DNA of 64,000 nucleotides from an uncultured Gammaproteobacteria bacterium (GTDB lineage: Bacteria; Pseudomonadota; Gammaproteobacteria; Pseudomonadales; Pseudohongiellaceae). Below are positions 30,424 to 38,883 of this stretch, one piece after another; within the stretch, counting starts at the first letter, position 1, and each line of letters starts with the position of its first letter. The translations under genes were made by a program, and so were the position numbers. The stretch lies in the NCBI GenBank assembly GCA_913048385.1, contig CAJWVZ010000007.1, positions 44,639 to 108,638 of the forward strand. The letters are read 5' to 3'. The notes under the pieces were generated by a model, which made no database searches, was not told the origin of the DNA, and saw only the letters and a program-made list of their open reading frames with translations.

Positions 30424-31164
30424 ATGAGTAACTCTGAAAAGATAGCGTTAATTACCGGTGCAAGTCGTGGCATAGGAAAAGCGATAGCATTAAATCTGGG
30501 TCGAATGGGAATTCGTATAGCGGGGACATCAACGACTCAAGATGGTGCCGATTCGATATCGGAGTACTTGAGCGAGGCCGGAATAGGGGGAGGCGGTTAC
30601 ATGCTCGATGTCTCTGAGGATAATTCCGTTGAATCTTGTATGCTTCTAATAAACAAAGAACTTGGTCATCCGCTTATAGTAGTAAACAACGCTGGCATCA
30701 CAAGGGACAATCTTTTGTTAAGAATGAAAGATACAGAATGGCTAGACGTAATTAACACAAATTTGAACTCTCTTTACAGGATCAATAAAGTTGCAGTAAA
30801 AGGAATGACGAAAGCTAGGTGGGGTAGGATAGTTAACATCAGCTCGGTTGTCGGGTCGAGCGGCAATGGTGGCCAAACAAATTATTCAGCATCGAAGGCC
30901 GGAGCGGAGGGGTTTACACGCTCGCTTGCGCAAGAGATTGGGTCAAGAGGAATTACCGTTAACTCGGTTGCTCCAGGGTTTATTGAGACTGATATGACTC
31001 GCGCGCTTACAGAAGTTCAAGTAAAAAATTTACTCGGTAAAATTCCCCTTAATCGGTTAGGACAACCAGAGGAAGTCGCTGAAGTTGTCGCTTTTTTAAT
31101 CTCCGAGCATGGTGGGTACATAACAGGTGAAACAATCCACGTCAATGGTGGGATGTATATGTAG
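30424..31164 (+). CDS. fabG: 3-oxoacyl-ACP reductase
   Basis: The 246-residue short-chain dehydrogenase reduces 3-oxoacyl-ACP with NADPH. The nucleotide motif is ITGASRGIGKAIA, VNNAGITRDNLLLRM is the family signature, and the catalytic Ser-Tyr-Lys set lies in NISSVVGSSG and NYSASKAGAEGF. C-terminal ITGETIHVNGGMYM is typical of FabG. The frame opens at 30403, but ATG 30424 (MSNSEKIALITGASRG) agrees with homologues. It is 53 bp after fabD; 259 bp without a gene separate it from acpP. Confidence 0.95.
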   Translation: MSNSEKIALITGASRGIGKAIALNLGRMGIRIAGTSTTQDGADSISEYLSEAGIGGGGYMLDVSEDNSVESCMLLINKELGHPLIVVNNAGITRDNLLLRMKDTEWLDVINTNLNSLYRINKVAVKGMTKARWGRIVNISSVVGSSGNGGQTNYSASKAGAEGFTRSLAQEIGSRGITVNSVAPGFIETDMTRALTEVQVKNLLGKIPLNRLGQPEEVAEVVAFLISEHGGYITGETIHVNGGMYM

Positions 31165-31423
31165 TAGCGCCACAGGAATTATTCAAGCTCATGATTTATA
31201 TAGTAATTTCTGTATCTCAATTTAAGCATTGCAACGATAGAAAATAAGGGTTAACTTGCGCGCTTGGGATTGAGGAATTTCAAAAAGAGGGGCTGAACTG
31301 AGGATTGCTAAATGGGAACTTATAGCATGCAGGAGTGTCTAAGTATTTTTAAGTACAGACGCAAAAACAACAAACAAAGTAATTAAGTAGCAATGTCAAC
31401 ACAAGTGTGGGAGCTAAATAAAT

Positions 31424-31657
31424 ATGAGCAGCATTGAAGAGAGAGTAAAAAAAATTGTTTGTGAGCAGCTTGGGGTTAAAGAGGACGAGGTGAAAGCTTC
31501 TGCTTCGTTTGTCGATGATTTAGGAGCAGACTCTCTTGATACTGTCGAGCTTGTGATGGCGCTCGAAGAAGAATTCGAAACCGAGATTCCAGACGAAGAG
31601 GCGGAAAAAATTACCACTGTTCAGCTTGCGATTGATTACATAAATCAGAACCTTTGA
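31424..31657 (+). CDS. acpP: Acyl carrier protein
   Basis: The 77-residue acidic helical protein carries growing acyl chains. The phosphopantetheine attachment serine is in [20 protein letters not shown], and the N-terminus [17 protein letters not shown] is typical. A GGAG ribosome site is about 9 bases upstream. The 259-bp gap before it may contain its own promoter, although I could not assign one. A strong terminator follows, so AcpP can be made in excess over FabF. Confidence 0.97.
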   Translation: MSSIEERVKKIVCEQLGVKEDEVKASASFVDDLGADSLDTVELVMALEEEFETEIPDEEAEKITTVQLAIDYINQNL

Positions 31658-31703
31658 GGTTACTCTCGCGTACCAAAGAGTTTTGAGAAATCTTATATCT
31701 TAC

Positions 31704-31740
31704 AAAAACCGCCCCAAAAGTCCTAGGGCGGTTTTTTTTT
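31704..31740 (+). terminator. Rho-independent terminator between acpP and fabF
   Basis: AAAAACCGCCC pairs with GGGCGGTTTTT around an 11-base loop, followed by an unbroken run of T (31732-31740). It lies 46 bp after acpP, and the fabF ribosome site GGAG follows immediately (31741). It probably attenuates read-through from acpP into fabF. Confidence 0.9.
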
Positions 31741-31753
31741 GGAGAAATGAACT

Positions 31754-32995
31754 ATGAAGACGAGACGAGTTGTGATCACTGGACTTGGGTTATTAAGTCC
31801 GCTGGGCAATAACGTTGAACAGTCATGGTCCGCAATAAAGGATGGGAAGAGTGGCATTGCCTCGATTACAAGCTTTGATACTTCTGAATTTTCGACTAGA
31901 TTTGGTGGGGCTATCAATAACTTGGATGTTTCAGAGCACATCCCTCTAAAAGAAGTCAGGCGGATGGATCGCTTCATGCATTATGGGATGGTGGCTGGGC
32001 TCCAAGCATTTGAAGACTCGGGCCTTGATTTAGAGTCCATTAATCTTGAGCGTGCTGGTGTCGCTGTTGGTTCTGGAATAGGTGGTTTAAACGATATCGA
32101 AAGAAATGCGATCACGGTGAGCGAGCAGGGACCGAGGAAGATTTCCCCATTCTTTGTTCCAGGCTCTATTATTAATATGATTTCTGGAAATCTATCAATT
32201 AAGCTCGGTTTTCGAGGTCCAAATATTGCTGTTACAACTGCCTGCACAACGGGAACGCATAATATTGGAATTGCGGGTAACTTCATAGCCTCGGGTCAAG
32301 CTGAAGTAATGCTTGTTGGTGGCGCAGAGATGGCGACTACTCCTCTAGGGCTCGGTGGGTTCTGTGCAGCTAGGGCCCTGTCCACACGAAACGAAGCCCC
32401 CGAAGAAGCAAGTCGTCCTTGGGATCGGGATAGAGATGGATTTGTTTTGAGTGATGGAGCGGGAGTTTTGGTTCTGGAGGAGCTTGAGCATGCCAAAAGG
32501 CGCCACGCAAAAATCTACGCGGAATTAGTTGGCTTTGGAATGAGTGGAGATGCGTTTCACATGACGTCACCGTCACCTGGAGGAGCAGGCGCCGCCACTT
32601 GCATGGGAAACGCATTGAGAAGTGCTAATCTTAACGGTGAGAGCATTGATTATATAAATGCTCATGGGACATCAACAGTTGCCGGAGATGTAGCTGAAAC
32701 TCAGGCTATTAAGACGGTATTTACCGCACATGCTTACGAGCTGGCCGTCAGCTCGACGAAATCCATGATGGGGCACCTGTTGGGTGCTTCAGGCGCTGCA
32801 GAAGCAATTGTTTCGATATTGGCTCTTTACGATCAATTTATCCCAGCGACTATTAACTTAGAGAACCCTGAAGAATCATGTGATTTGGATTATGTGCCTA
32901 AAGTCGGTCGGGAAGCTGCATTAAATTATGTCCTCAGCAATTCATTCGGTTTTGGTGGAACAAACGGTAGCCTTATTTTTAAGGCCTTCCAGTAG
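31754..32995 (+). CDS. fabF: 3-oxoacyl-ACP synthase II (KAS II)
   Basis: The 413-residue condensing enzyme elongates acyl-ACP with malonyl-[23 protein letters not shown] starts the thiolase fold; the catalytic cysteine is in [13 protein letters not shown], the two catalytic histidines in [16 protein letters not shown] and [29 protein letters not shown] closes the protein. The stop overlaps the following GTG start by one base. pabC, present between fabF and mltG in E. coli and Pseudomonas, is absent. Confidence 0.97.
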   Translation: MKTRRVVITGLGLLSPLGNNVEQSWSAIKDGKSGIASITSFDTSEFSTRFGGAINNLDVSEHIPLKEVRRMDRFMHYGMVAGLQAFEDSGLDLESINLERAGVAVGSGIGGLNDIERNAITVSEQGPRKISPFFVPGSIINMISGNLSIKLGFRGPNIAVTTACTTGTHNIGIAGNFIASGQAEVMLVGGAEMATTPLGLGGFCAARALSTRNEAPEEASRPWDRDRDGFVLSDGAGVLVLEELEHAKRRHAKIYAELVGFGMSGDAFHMTSPSPGGAGAATCMGNALRSANLNGESIDYINAHGTSTVAGDVAETQAIKTVFTAHAYELAVSSTKSMMGHLLGASGAAEAIVSILALYDQFIPATINLENPEESCDLDYVPKVGREAALNYVLSNSFGFGGTNGSLIFKAFQ

Positions 32996-34032
32996 TGGGT
33001 AAGGGGCACTCCTGGAGTCGTTTTACCGCCGAAAATTTAATACTAGGATTAGCTTCGCTCGCTTTTTTAATTACTGTATCTGGATCAATTTTATACAGCC
33101 TCGAGTTAAGCAAGAAATTTGATCACCTGGATGAAGATGATATTGTCTTTGTTATTCCTGTAGGCGCGAGCTTCAATCTTATTAAAGAGATATTGCTCGA
33201 ATCAGGAGTTTTAAAATCCTCTTTATTTTTTTCTTCGGCTTCCTACCTAGGTAAAGTGACCGACAGGATGCAGGCTGGTGAGTACGAAGTTAATGCAGAG
33301 TCGAGCATTCGAGTTTTAGTTAGAAATCTAGCAGTTGGAAATGTAAGATCTCTCACAGTGACGCTCATTGAAGGCTGGACCTTTAAGAAAGCCTTGAGCG
33401 CAATACGCTCGAGTGAGGCGATTATAACCAGCAGCGTTGATTTTTCGGCTTCAGGCCTTGGGATTGGTGTAACGGACTATCCTACTTCAACGGAAGGAAT
33501 GCTTTTTCCAGATACCTATCAATATTCCGCCGGAACTACGGATTATGAAATAATTTCTCGAGCGAATGCTCGTCTCAAAGACGTTCTTTCTTCGGAATGG
33601 GACAAAAAAACTAATAATATTCCCTGGAAGACTCCCTACGATGCTCTAATAATAGCTTCTATAATTGAGAAAGAGTCTGGTCTCATTAACGAAAAGGCTG
33701 AAATCGCGGGTGTTTTTGCGAGAAGAATAGAAAAAGGCATGCGTCTCCAGTCCGACCCCACAGTAATATATGGCTTGGGTGATGAATATGACGGCTCTCT
33801 TACACGTGCAGACCTTAGGCATGATACTGAATTTAACAGCTATACCAGAAGTGGATTGCCTCCGTCACCAATATCGCTGGCGGGACGGGAATCGATTCGT
33901 GCCGCGCTTAAGCCGCTTAGCGGAGAGAGCTTATATTTTGTAGCGGACGGATTGGGTGGGCATGTCTTCACAAACACCCTCAACGATCATAATAGGGAAG
34001 TAAAAAAGTTTCGAGAAATGAGTGCTCAATAG
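32995..34032 (+). CDS. mltG: Endolytic murein transglycosylase MltG (YceG)
   Basis: The 345-residue inner-membrane protein has a short cytoplasmic tail, one membrane helix (about 14-36) and a periplasmic YceG domain. MltG cleaves nascent glycan strands and limits their length. The catalytic glutamate lies in IIASIIEKESGL, and QSDPTVIYGLGDEYDG and YTRSGLPPSPISLAGRESI are family markers. It starts with GTG overlapping the fabF stop. tmk follows after 60 bp. Confidence 0.94.
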   Translation: MGKGHSWSRFTAENLILGLASLAFLITVSGSILYSLELSKKFDHLDEDDIVFVIPVGASFNLIKEILLESGVLKSSLFFSSASYLGKVTDRMQAGEYEVNAESSIRVLVRNLAVGNVRSLTVTLIEGWTFKKALSAIRSSEAIITSSVDFSASGLGIGVTDYPTSTEGMLFPDTYQYSAGTTDYEIISRANARLKDVLSSEWDKKTNNIPWKTPYDALIIASIIEKESGLINEKAEIAGVFARRIEKGMRLQSDPTVIYGLGDEYDGSLTRADLRHDTEFNSYTRSGLPPSPISLAGRESIRAALKPLSGESLYFVADGLGGHVFTNTLNDHNREVKKFREMSAQ

Positions 34033-34092
34033 ATACAGCGCTATGATTTTTAGATGGTACAAACTGATTTAGGCGACAATCGAGGCGGTCTT

Positions 34093-34722
34093 GTGAAAGG
34101 AAAGTTCATAACAATTGAAGGCGGAGAAGGGGCGGGCAAAAGCACAAATATACCTACTATCGAGCTTTTTCTGCAAACCGAGGGGATCGAGTACATTCTC
34201 ACTCGAGAACCGGGCGGGACCCAGATGGCAGAGGAAATCCGCAAACTCCTCTTGAGCCCTCGCAAGGAACCGGTATCTGGCCTCACTGAGCTGCTGCTCA
34301 TGTTTGCTGCTCGCTCTCAACACCTCGAGGAGGTTATAAAGCCGGCGCTAGAGTGCGGGAAGTACGTATTATGTGATCGCTTTATCGATGCGACCTATGC
34401 ATATCAGGGGGGTGGCCGAAACCTAGATCCCGGCATTATTAGGACGCTCGAGAGGCTAGTTCTCAAAGACATTCACCCTGATTTGACTATCCTTTTTGAC
34501 ATAGATCCGGTCGCAGGTCTCCAGAGGGCTCGCACGCGCGGAGAATTAGATAGGTTTGAGAATGAAGAGCTAGATTTTTTTGGGAGAGTAAGAGCTGCAT
34601 ACTTAGAGATCGCAAAGTCAGATCCGATGCGGTGCGCGGTGATCGATGGCTCTAAAAGTCAGTACATAGTGGCGGAAGAGCTCAAAAATATCTTGAGAAT
34701 TAGGTTGCCGAATGATGCCTGA
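34093..34722 (+). CDS. tmk: Thymidylate kinase
   Basis: The 209-residue enzyme phosphorylates dTMP to dTDP. The P-loop FITIEGGEGAGKST is at the N-terminus, then LTREPGGTQMAEEIRKLLL, CDRFIDATYAYQGGGR and the LID-type region RTRGELDRFENE. The frame runs upstream to ATG 34054, but GTG 34093 has GAGG 7 bases ahead and gives VKGKFITIEGGEG, the family-typical start. It overlaps holB by 11 bp. Confidence 0.94.
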   Translation: MKGKFITIEGGEGAGKSTNIPTIELFLQTEGIEYILTREPGGTQMAEEIRKLLLSPRKEPVSGLTELLLMFAARSQHLEEVIKPALECGKYVLCDRFIDATYAYQGGGRNLDPGIIRTLERLVLKDIHPDLTILFDIDPVAGLQRARTRGELDRFENEELDFFGRVRAAYLEIAKSDPMRCAVIDGSKSQYIVAEELKNILRIRLPNDA

Positions 34723-35770
34723 AACCGCTCCATACGTTTGGCAAGAAACGATTTGGGAGAGTCTAGTGAAGGCTCTTAGAAAGCACGGTCTCCCTCATGC
34801 GCTTTTATTGGATGGCGAGAGGAACATTGGTAAAACGGATTTTACGCGCGCCCTCGCTAAGCTGATTCTTTGCAGGAGCCCCGCGGATAGCTTTCCATGT
34901 GGCGCGTGTCAAAGCTGTTCGATGATAGATGCTGGAACACATCCCGATAGGCTAGAAATTGCTAGTGGCGGTAATCACGTTAGTATAAAGGTGGACGACA
35001 TCCGATTGCTTTCTAGCTTCTCTCAACGGTCAAGCCACTCGGGAGCCGCGAGGATCGCAATCATCCCAGAAGCACATCTAATGAATATAAGCGCATCTAA
35101 TGCTCTTTTAAAAACCCTTGAAGAGCCCCAAGATCAGGTCTTTATCATTTTAACTTCTTCTGAACCTGGGAGGCTGAGTGCTACTGTTAGAAGCAGAGTA
35201 CAGCGAATTAAGATGCGCTTGCCCACGTTTGAAGAGATAAAAGGCTTTGTGCCGAGCCAGCTAGAGAAAGGGAGCACATCTGAATTTCTCAGGCTATCGA
35301 AAGGCAAGCCATTTGTTGATGACTCCCAATTATCGGATTTTGGAACTTCTCATTACCAAAATTTTCAAGAATGTGTTTTGGAGACTCTTTTGGGCAAAAA
35401 AACTTCTGTTGAACTTCAAAAACACGCTGTAAAACTCACTCCCCACTTAGCTGTTGATGAGTTCTTTTTGATTGCTGCGGAGATCCTCAAGAGCCTTTTC
35501 ATCGAATCAAAAAATAGCGTTGAAAAATCGTATTTCTCAAGTGGCCAAATTGTGTCTAAAGAAGAAATTTTAAACATCTATTTCGAAGAGAATTCGGACT
35601 TCAAAAAAAGACAATTCTCAAAAAGCTTGGCAGGCTTTATTGCGTCTGTTGAGTCGACACAGAAGAACATGAAGTCAAACTCTAATCCGAACCCACAACT
35701 TTTGTTAGATTCACTTATCTGGAGGTGGCAGCGGCTTGGTTCTTTTTTTGTCAGAGAGAATTCTAGCTAG
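34712..35770 (+). CDS. holB: DNA polymerase III delta' subunit
   Basis: The 352-residue clamp-loader subunit has an N-terminal AAA+ fold with LLLDGERNIGKTDFTRAL (P-loop like), a zinc-binding module CRSPADSFPCGACQSC with four cysteines, and IIPEAHLMNISASNALLKTL followed by EEPQDQVFIILTS, which is typical of delta'. The C-terminal part is variable. It starts within tmk and ends 4 bp inside the convergent FAD oxidoreductase gene. It closes the fab-mltG-tmk-holB operon. Confidence 0.9.
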   Translation: MMPETAPYVWQETIWESLVKALRKHGLPHALLLDGERNIGKTDFTRALAKLILCRSPADSFPCGACQSCSMIDAGTHPDRLEIASGGNHVSIKVDDIRLLSSFSQRSSHSGAARIAIIPEAHLMNISASNALLKTLEEPQDQVFIILTSSEPGRLSATVRSRVQRIKMRLPTFEEIKGFVPSQLEKGSTSEFLRLSKGKPFVDDSQLSDFGTSHYQNFQECVLETLLGKKTSVELQKHAVKLTPHLAVDEFFLIAAEILKSLFIESKNSVEKSYFSSGQIVSKEEILNIYFEENSDFKKRQFSKSLAGFIASVESTQKNMKSNSNPNPQLLLDSLIWRWQRLGSFFVRENSS

Positions 35771-36927
35771 AGCCTGAGCGTATTTTCTAGCAGATCACAC
35801 ACATGATTACCAATTGGAATACAGGAAGTTAATCCTGGAGATTCAATTCCAAATAGCTGGATCAAGCCATTCATTTGAACGGAGGATTCTTCTTTAATTA
35901 CAAAGTCTGCAGTCGATCCGAGTTTCGAGGTTATTTTTGGCCTGATGCCCGAGTATCCAGATCTTAGATTTTCTTTTTTGATCGATGGAAAATAATTTCT
36001 TATCGCTTGTACAAATATTTCTTTCTTTTTGTCCGCAACATCATAATTTTCGTTTGAAACATACTCAATATCTGGGCCGAATTTTAATTGCCCCGCTAAA
36101 TCTATAGTTGCGTGGATCCCTAAGCTATCGAAATTTTTCGGAGTCACAGGATATATTAAGTGATTAAGTGGATTTTTTTTCTTGTATTCAAAATAACTGC
36201 CTTTCGCTCGTTGTTGGGTGGGTATGTTCTCAGCAGGGTAGCCTATGATTTGCTCAGCTAGTTTCTGCGCCCCCATCCCAGCGGCATTTATTACGGACTT
36301 ACTTGTTATAACGAAAGGCTTCGGTTTTTTTTTGGAAAGATCATGAAGGTGTAATTGAAAACTGCTACCGCTTGGTTCAATCGATTTCACCTCTGTGCGC
36401 TCCACATAGGTATGACCATAATAAGCGAACTGATTGAGGAAGCTTCCCATAAGAGAATGACTATCAACTATCCCTGTTGATGGAGAGAGAAATGCGTTCT
36501 CGGCTTTTAGACTGGGCTCCATAAATCGTAATTTTCGTTTACTTATACGCTCGATGTCAGAAATCCCATTATCGTGCGCGTTTGCAAACAGCGCTTCAAA
36601 AGCATCCAGTTCATTTTTCTGTGCGACGATCAGCTTCCCTATTTTTTTATAAGGGACGTTAAATTGATCGCAATGCTCGTATAAAAGACGATTGCCTTGA
36701 ATGCACATCGCTGTTTTGAGGCTGCTCTTGGGATAATAAAGGCCAGCATGGATGACTTCACTGCTACGGCTACTAACTCCTGTGCCGAATGTCTTTTTAG
36801 ATTCCAACAATAAAATTTTCAAGTTGCCGAATGTTTTGTGGTTTGACAAGCTAGCAGCGATCGCTAAGCCAATGACCCCAGCACCAACGATGGTTATATC
36901 AAAATTTTCATCGGAACTATTACTCAT
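35767..36927 (-). CDS. FAD-dependent oxidoreductase, L-2-hydroxyglutarate oxidase (LhgO/L2HGDH)-like
   Basis: The 386-residue flavoprotein has N-terminal ITIVGAGVIGLAIA (FAD Rossmann motif), SSRSSEVIHAGLYYPKSSLK and GNRLLYEHCDQFNV, which resemble LhgO and human L2HGDH, and HLIYPVTPKNFDSLGIHATI in the centre. These enzymes oxidise L-2-hydroxyglutarate to 2-oxoglutarate; substrate is inferred, and related DAAO-family enzymes cannot be excluded. Start chosen at ATG 36927 with GAGG 5 bases ahead. It converges with holB (4-bp overlap) and is followed upstream by an AlkB-like gene on the same strand. Confidence 0.75.
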   Translation of the reverse strand: MSNSSDENFDITIVGAGVIGLAIAASLSNHKTFGNLKILLLESKKTFGTGVSSRSSEVIHAGLYYPKSSLKTAMCIQGNRLLYEHCDQFNVPYKKIGKLIVAQKNELDAFEALFANAHDNGISDIERISKRKLRFMEPSLKAENAFLSPSTGIVDSHSLMGSFLNQFAYYGHTYVERTEVKSIEPSGSSFQLHLHDLSKKKPKPFVITSKSVINAAGMGAQKLAEQIIGYPAENIPTQQRAKGSYFEYKKKNPLNHLIYPVTPKNFDSLGIHATIDLAGQLKFGPDIEYVSNENYDVADKKKEIFVQAIRNYFPSIKKENLRSGYSGIRPKITSKLGSTADFVIKEESSVQMNGLIQLFGIESPGLTSCIPIGNHVCDLLENTLRL

Positions 36928-36975
36928 AAAACCTCGAGTCAATCGTGACAGAATCGGAAATTAAAAAACTCAACT

Positions 36976-37644
36976 TTATTCGGGTCCAGAATGTGAGAGT
37001 GGGGTGGGTGGGATATAACGAAAGGTAAGATTAAGGCGCACTCCAGCTACCTGTTTTTCTTTTGGAATTTGATGCAGCCATTCCTCTTGAATTCCTGCAT
37101 TCATAATAATGAGACTTCCGTGAGATAGAAGAAAAGTTGAAGATTGTCTTTTTTCGCCGTTCTTAGGCTTAAGCAAAAATTTTCGCGTTGCTCCAAAGCT
37201 GGCGGATGCTATAACAGGGGAGTTGCCTAAGATTTTTTCGTCATCAGCATGCCAGCCATTACTATCGAGACCATTTCTATATTGGTTGATTAATACACAG
37301 TTGAACATTGCCCCAGCAGTTTGCTGTACCCTGTTCCGAATCGCTGTCATTGCCGGAGTCCAAGGCAAGGGTGTCATCGAAATACCTGAGTATTTATAAT
37401 AACAGTGCGACTCACCCATCCAGCACTGTAATCTTGGGATCGGAATCTTCTTACCGAAAATAGTTATAGAGTCAGTGCGCCAACTCAGCTCTGATAAAAG
37501 CTGATTTAAGATCTTGTCAGCGCAATCCTTGGACCAAAAATTTGGATATTCAATAATCGAGCTTGCACCCATTAAATGCTTCGTATAAGGAAGCTTTAGA
37601 TTTGCGTCAATAATCTTACTTCGTGTCATCATTTTCGAAATCAT
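36976..37644 (-). CDS. AlkB-like 2-oxoglutarate/Fe(II) dioxygenase
   Basis: The 222-residue protein is of the AlkB family, which removes alkyl lesions from DNA or RNA bases by oxidation. Metal ligands are H132 and D134 (NGWHADDE) and H191 (EEWLHQIPK); the 2-oxoglutarate-binding arginine is in RLNLTFRY (R203, R209); NQY at 120-122 is the family NxY motif. The sequence resembles ALKBH2/3-type members more than E. coli AlkB, so the preferred substrate is uncertain. It lies 48 bp from the FAD oxidoreductase gene, which is transcribed in the same direction. Confidence 0.87.
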   Translation of the reverse strand: MISKMMTRSKIIDANLKLPYTKHLMGASSIIEYPNFWSKDCADKILNQLLSELSWRTDSITIFGKKIPIPRLQCWMGESHCYYKYSGISMTPLPWTPAMTAIRNRVQQTAGAMFNCVLINQYRNGLDSNGWHADDEKILGNSPVIASASFGATRKFLLKPKNGEKRQSSTFLLSHGSLIIMNAGIQEEWLHQIPKEKQVAGVRLNLTFRYIPPTPLSHSGPE

Positions 37645-37671
37645 TGTGATTGACTTGTAACTTGAATAATC

Positions 37672-38646
37672 TTAGCCCGCCATAGAGTCAAATCTTTGCT
37701 TAATTATATCTTCTGCCTCGCGCATTATTCGGTCAATAAGCTCCTTACAAGTAGGGATATCGTTAATAAGGCCTGCCGCCATTCCGCAACTCCAAACACC
37801 CGCGTCCATCTCACCGTCTATCATTATTTTAGGATAGACCCCCGCGACTTCTTCAACAATGTCCTCGAACTTTAGGTCTGCTCCAAGCGTTTTCTCCTTA
37901 TCTAAAAGCCTGTCTGAAGATGCATTTGCTAAAACTCTTTCAGTATTCCGCAGGGGGCGCATGACCAATCGAGTATCAAGTTCTGATGCCGCAACGATGG
38001 CATTTTTGACATTTATGTGAACTGGAGCCTCTTGTGTAGCAATAAAACGGGTGCCCATATTCATTCCCTCTGCTCCCATAGCTAATGACGCCACGAGACT
38101 TCTGCCATCTACTTGACCGCCAGAGGAAACAAAGGGGATCTCAAGCTCATCAGCCGCCCGAGGCAGTAAAATCATATTTGGGATATCGTCTTCACCAGGA
38201 TGCCCACCGCATTCGAACCCATCGACTGATACTGCATCACAGCCAATTTCTTGAGCTTTGAGGGCATGTCGGACTGAAGTGCATTTGTGAATCACCTTAA
38301 TTCCAGCATCCTTGAGATGTGGCATTACCTGCGATGGATTCCTTCCTGCTGTTTCAACGACTTTTATTCCGCCTTTAATTATTTCTTTTACATATGCAGG
38401 ATAATCAGGGGGGCTTAGTGTGGGTAAAAAAGTAAGATTGACACCAATAGGCTTGTCGGTCATATCCTTGCACCGGGCGATTTCGTTTCCTAATTCAGCT
38501 GCGGTTTTCTGCGTTAGGCCGGTAATTATCCCTAAACCACCTGCGTTTGAGACTGCGGCTGCGAGTTCAGCGAAGCCAACGTAGTGCATTCCTCCTTGGA
38601 TTATTGGATATTTGATATCAAACATTTTGGTGATTGCTGTTTTCAT
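37672..38646 (-). CDS. Nitronate monooxygenase (2-nitropropane dioxygenase family)
   Basis: The 324-residue FMN TIM-barrel protein is a class II-like nitronate monooxygenase. Key parts are YPIIQGGMHYVGFAELAAAV at the N-terminus, VSVDGFECGGHPGEDDIPN with the conserved GGHPGE, PFVSSGGQVDGRSLVASLAM and GAEGMNMGTRFIATQEAP. Such enzymes detoxify nitronates such as propionate-3-nitronate; the natural substrate here is not known. AGGA stands 8 bases before the ATG. It is the 5'-most gene of a likely minus-strand unit with the AlkB-like and FAD genes (27 and 48 bp spacing). Confidence 0.85.
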   Translation of the reverse strand: MKTAITKMFDIKYPIIQGGMHYVGFAELAAAVSNAGGLGIITGLTQKTAAELGNEIARCKDMTDKPIGVNLTFLPTLSPPDYPAYVKEIIKGGIKVVETAGRNPSQVMPHLKDAGIKVIHKCTSVRHALKAQEIGCDAVSVDGFECGGHPGEDDIPNMILLPRAADELEIPFVSSGGQVDGRSLVASLAMGAEGMNMGTRFIATQEAPVHINVKNAIVAASELDTRLVMRPLRNTERVLANASSDRLLDKEKTLGADLKFEDIVEEVAGVYPKIMIDGEMDAGVWSCGMAAGLINDIPTCKELIDRIMREAEDIIKQRFDSMAG

Positions 38647-38746
38647 GGCTTTTCCTTTTGAATATATTGTTCGGACTTGTTAATTATTCTATTGCATCTT
38701 TCATATGTGTGAAAATGTTTAACGCCCGCTGGTTTATACAACCAAC

Positions 38747-38784
38747 CCACTATTTCCGGTAATAAAGATTACCGGAAATAGTGG
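38747..38784. repeat. Perfect 17-bp inverted repeat upstream of the integrase gene
   Basis: The left arm CCACTATTTCCGGTAAT (38747-38763) and right arm ATTACCGGAAATAGTGG (38768-38784) are exact reverse complements around a 4-base centre AAAG. No T-run follows on either strand, so it is not an ordinary terminator. It lies in the 237-bp gap between the divergent nitronate monooxygenase and tyrosine recombinase genes, 99 bp before the recombinase start. A recombinase core site, an operator or an RNA hairpin are all possible. Confidence 0.9.
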
Positions 38785-38883
38785 AAACTCCAATGTATGA
38801 GTAGACCCCCTCTCTTAAATAAAGCAAACCACCACCTGAACGATACATAGTATAACGAAAAGCGAACATTTAATTAGAGAGAC

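Noticed and set aside
38747..38784. The 17-bp inverted repeat as an intrinsic terminator
   Set aside because: No T-run on either strand, and it lies between divergent, not convergent, genes.
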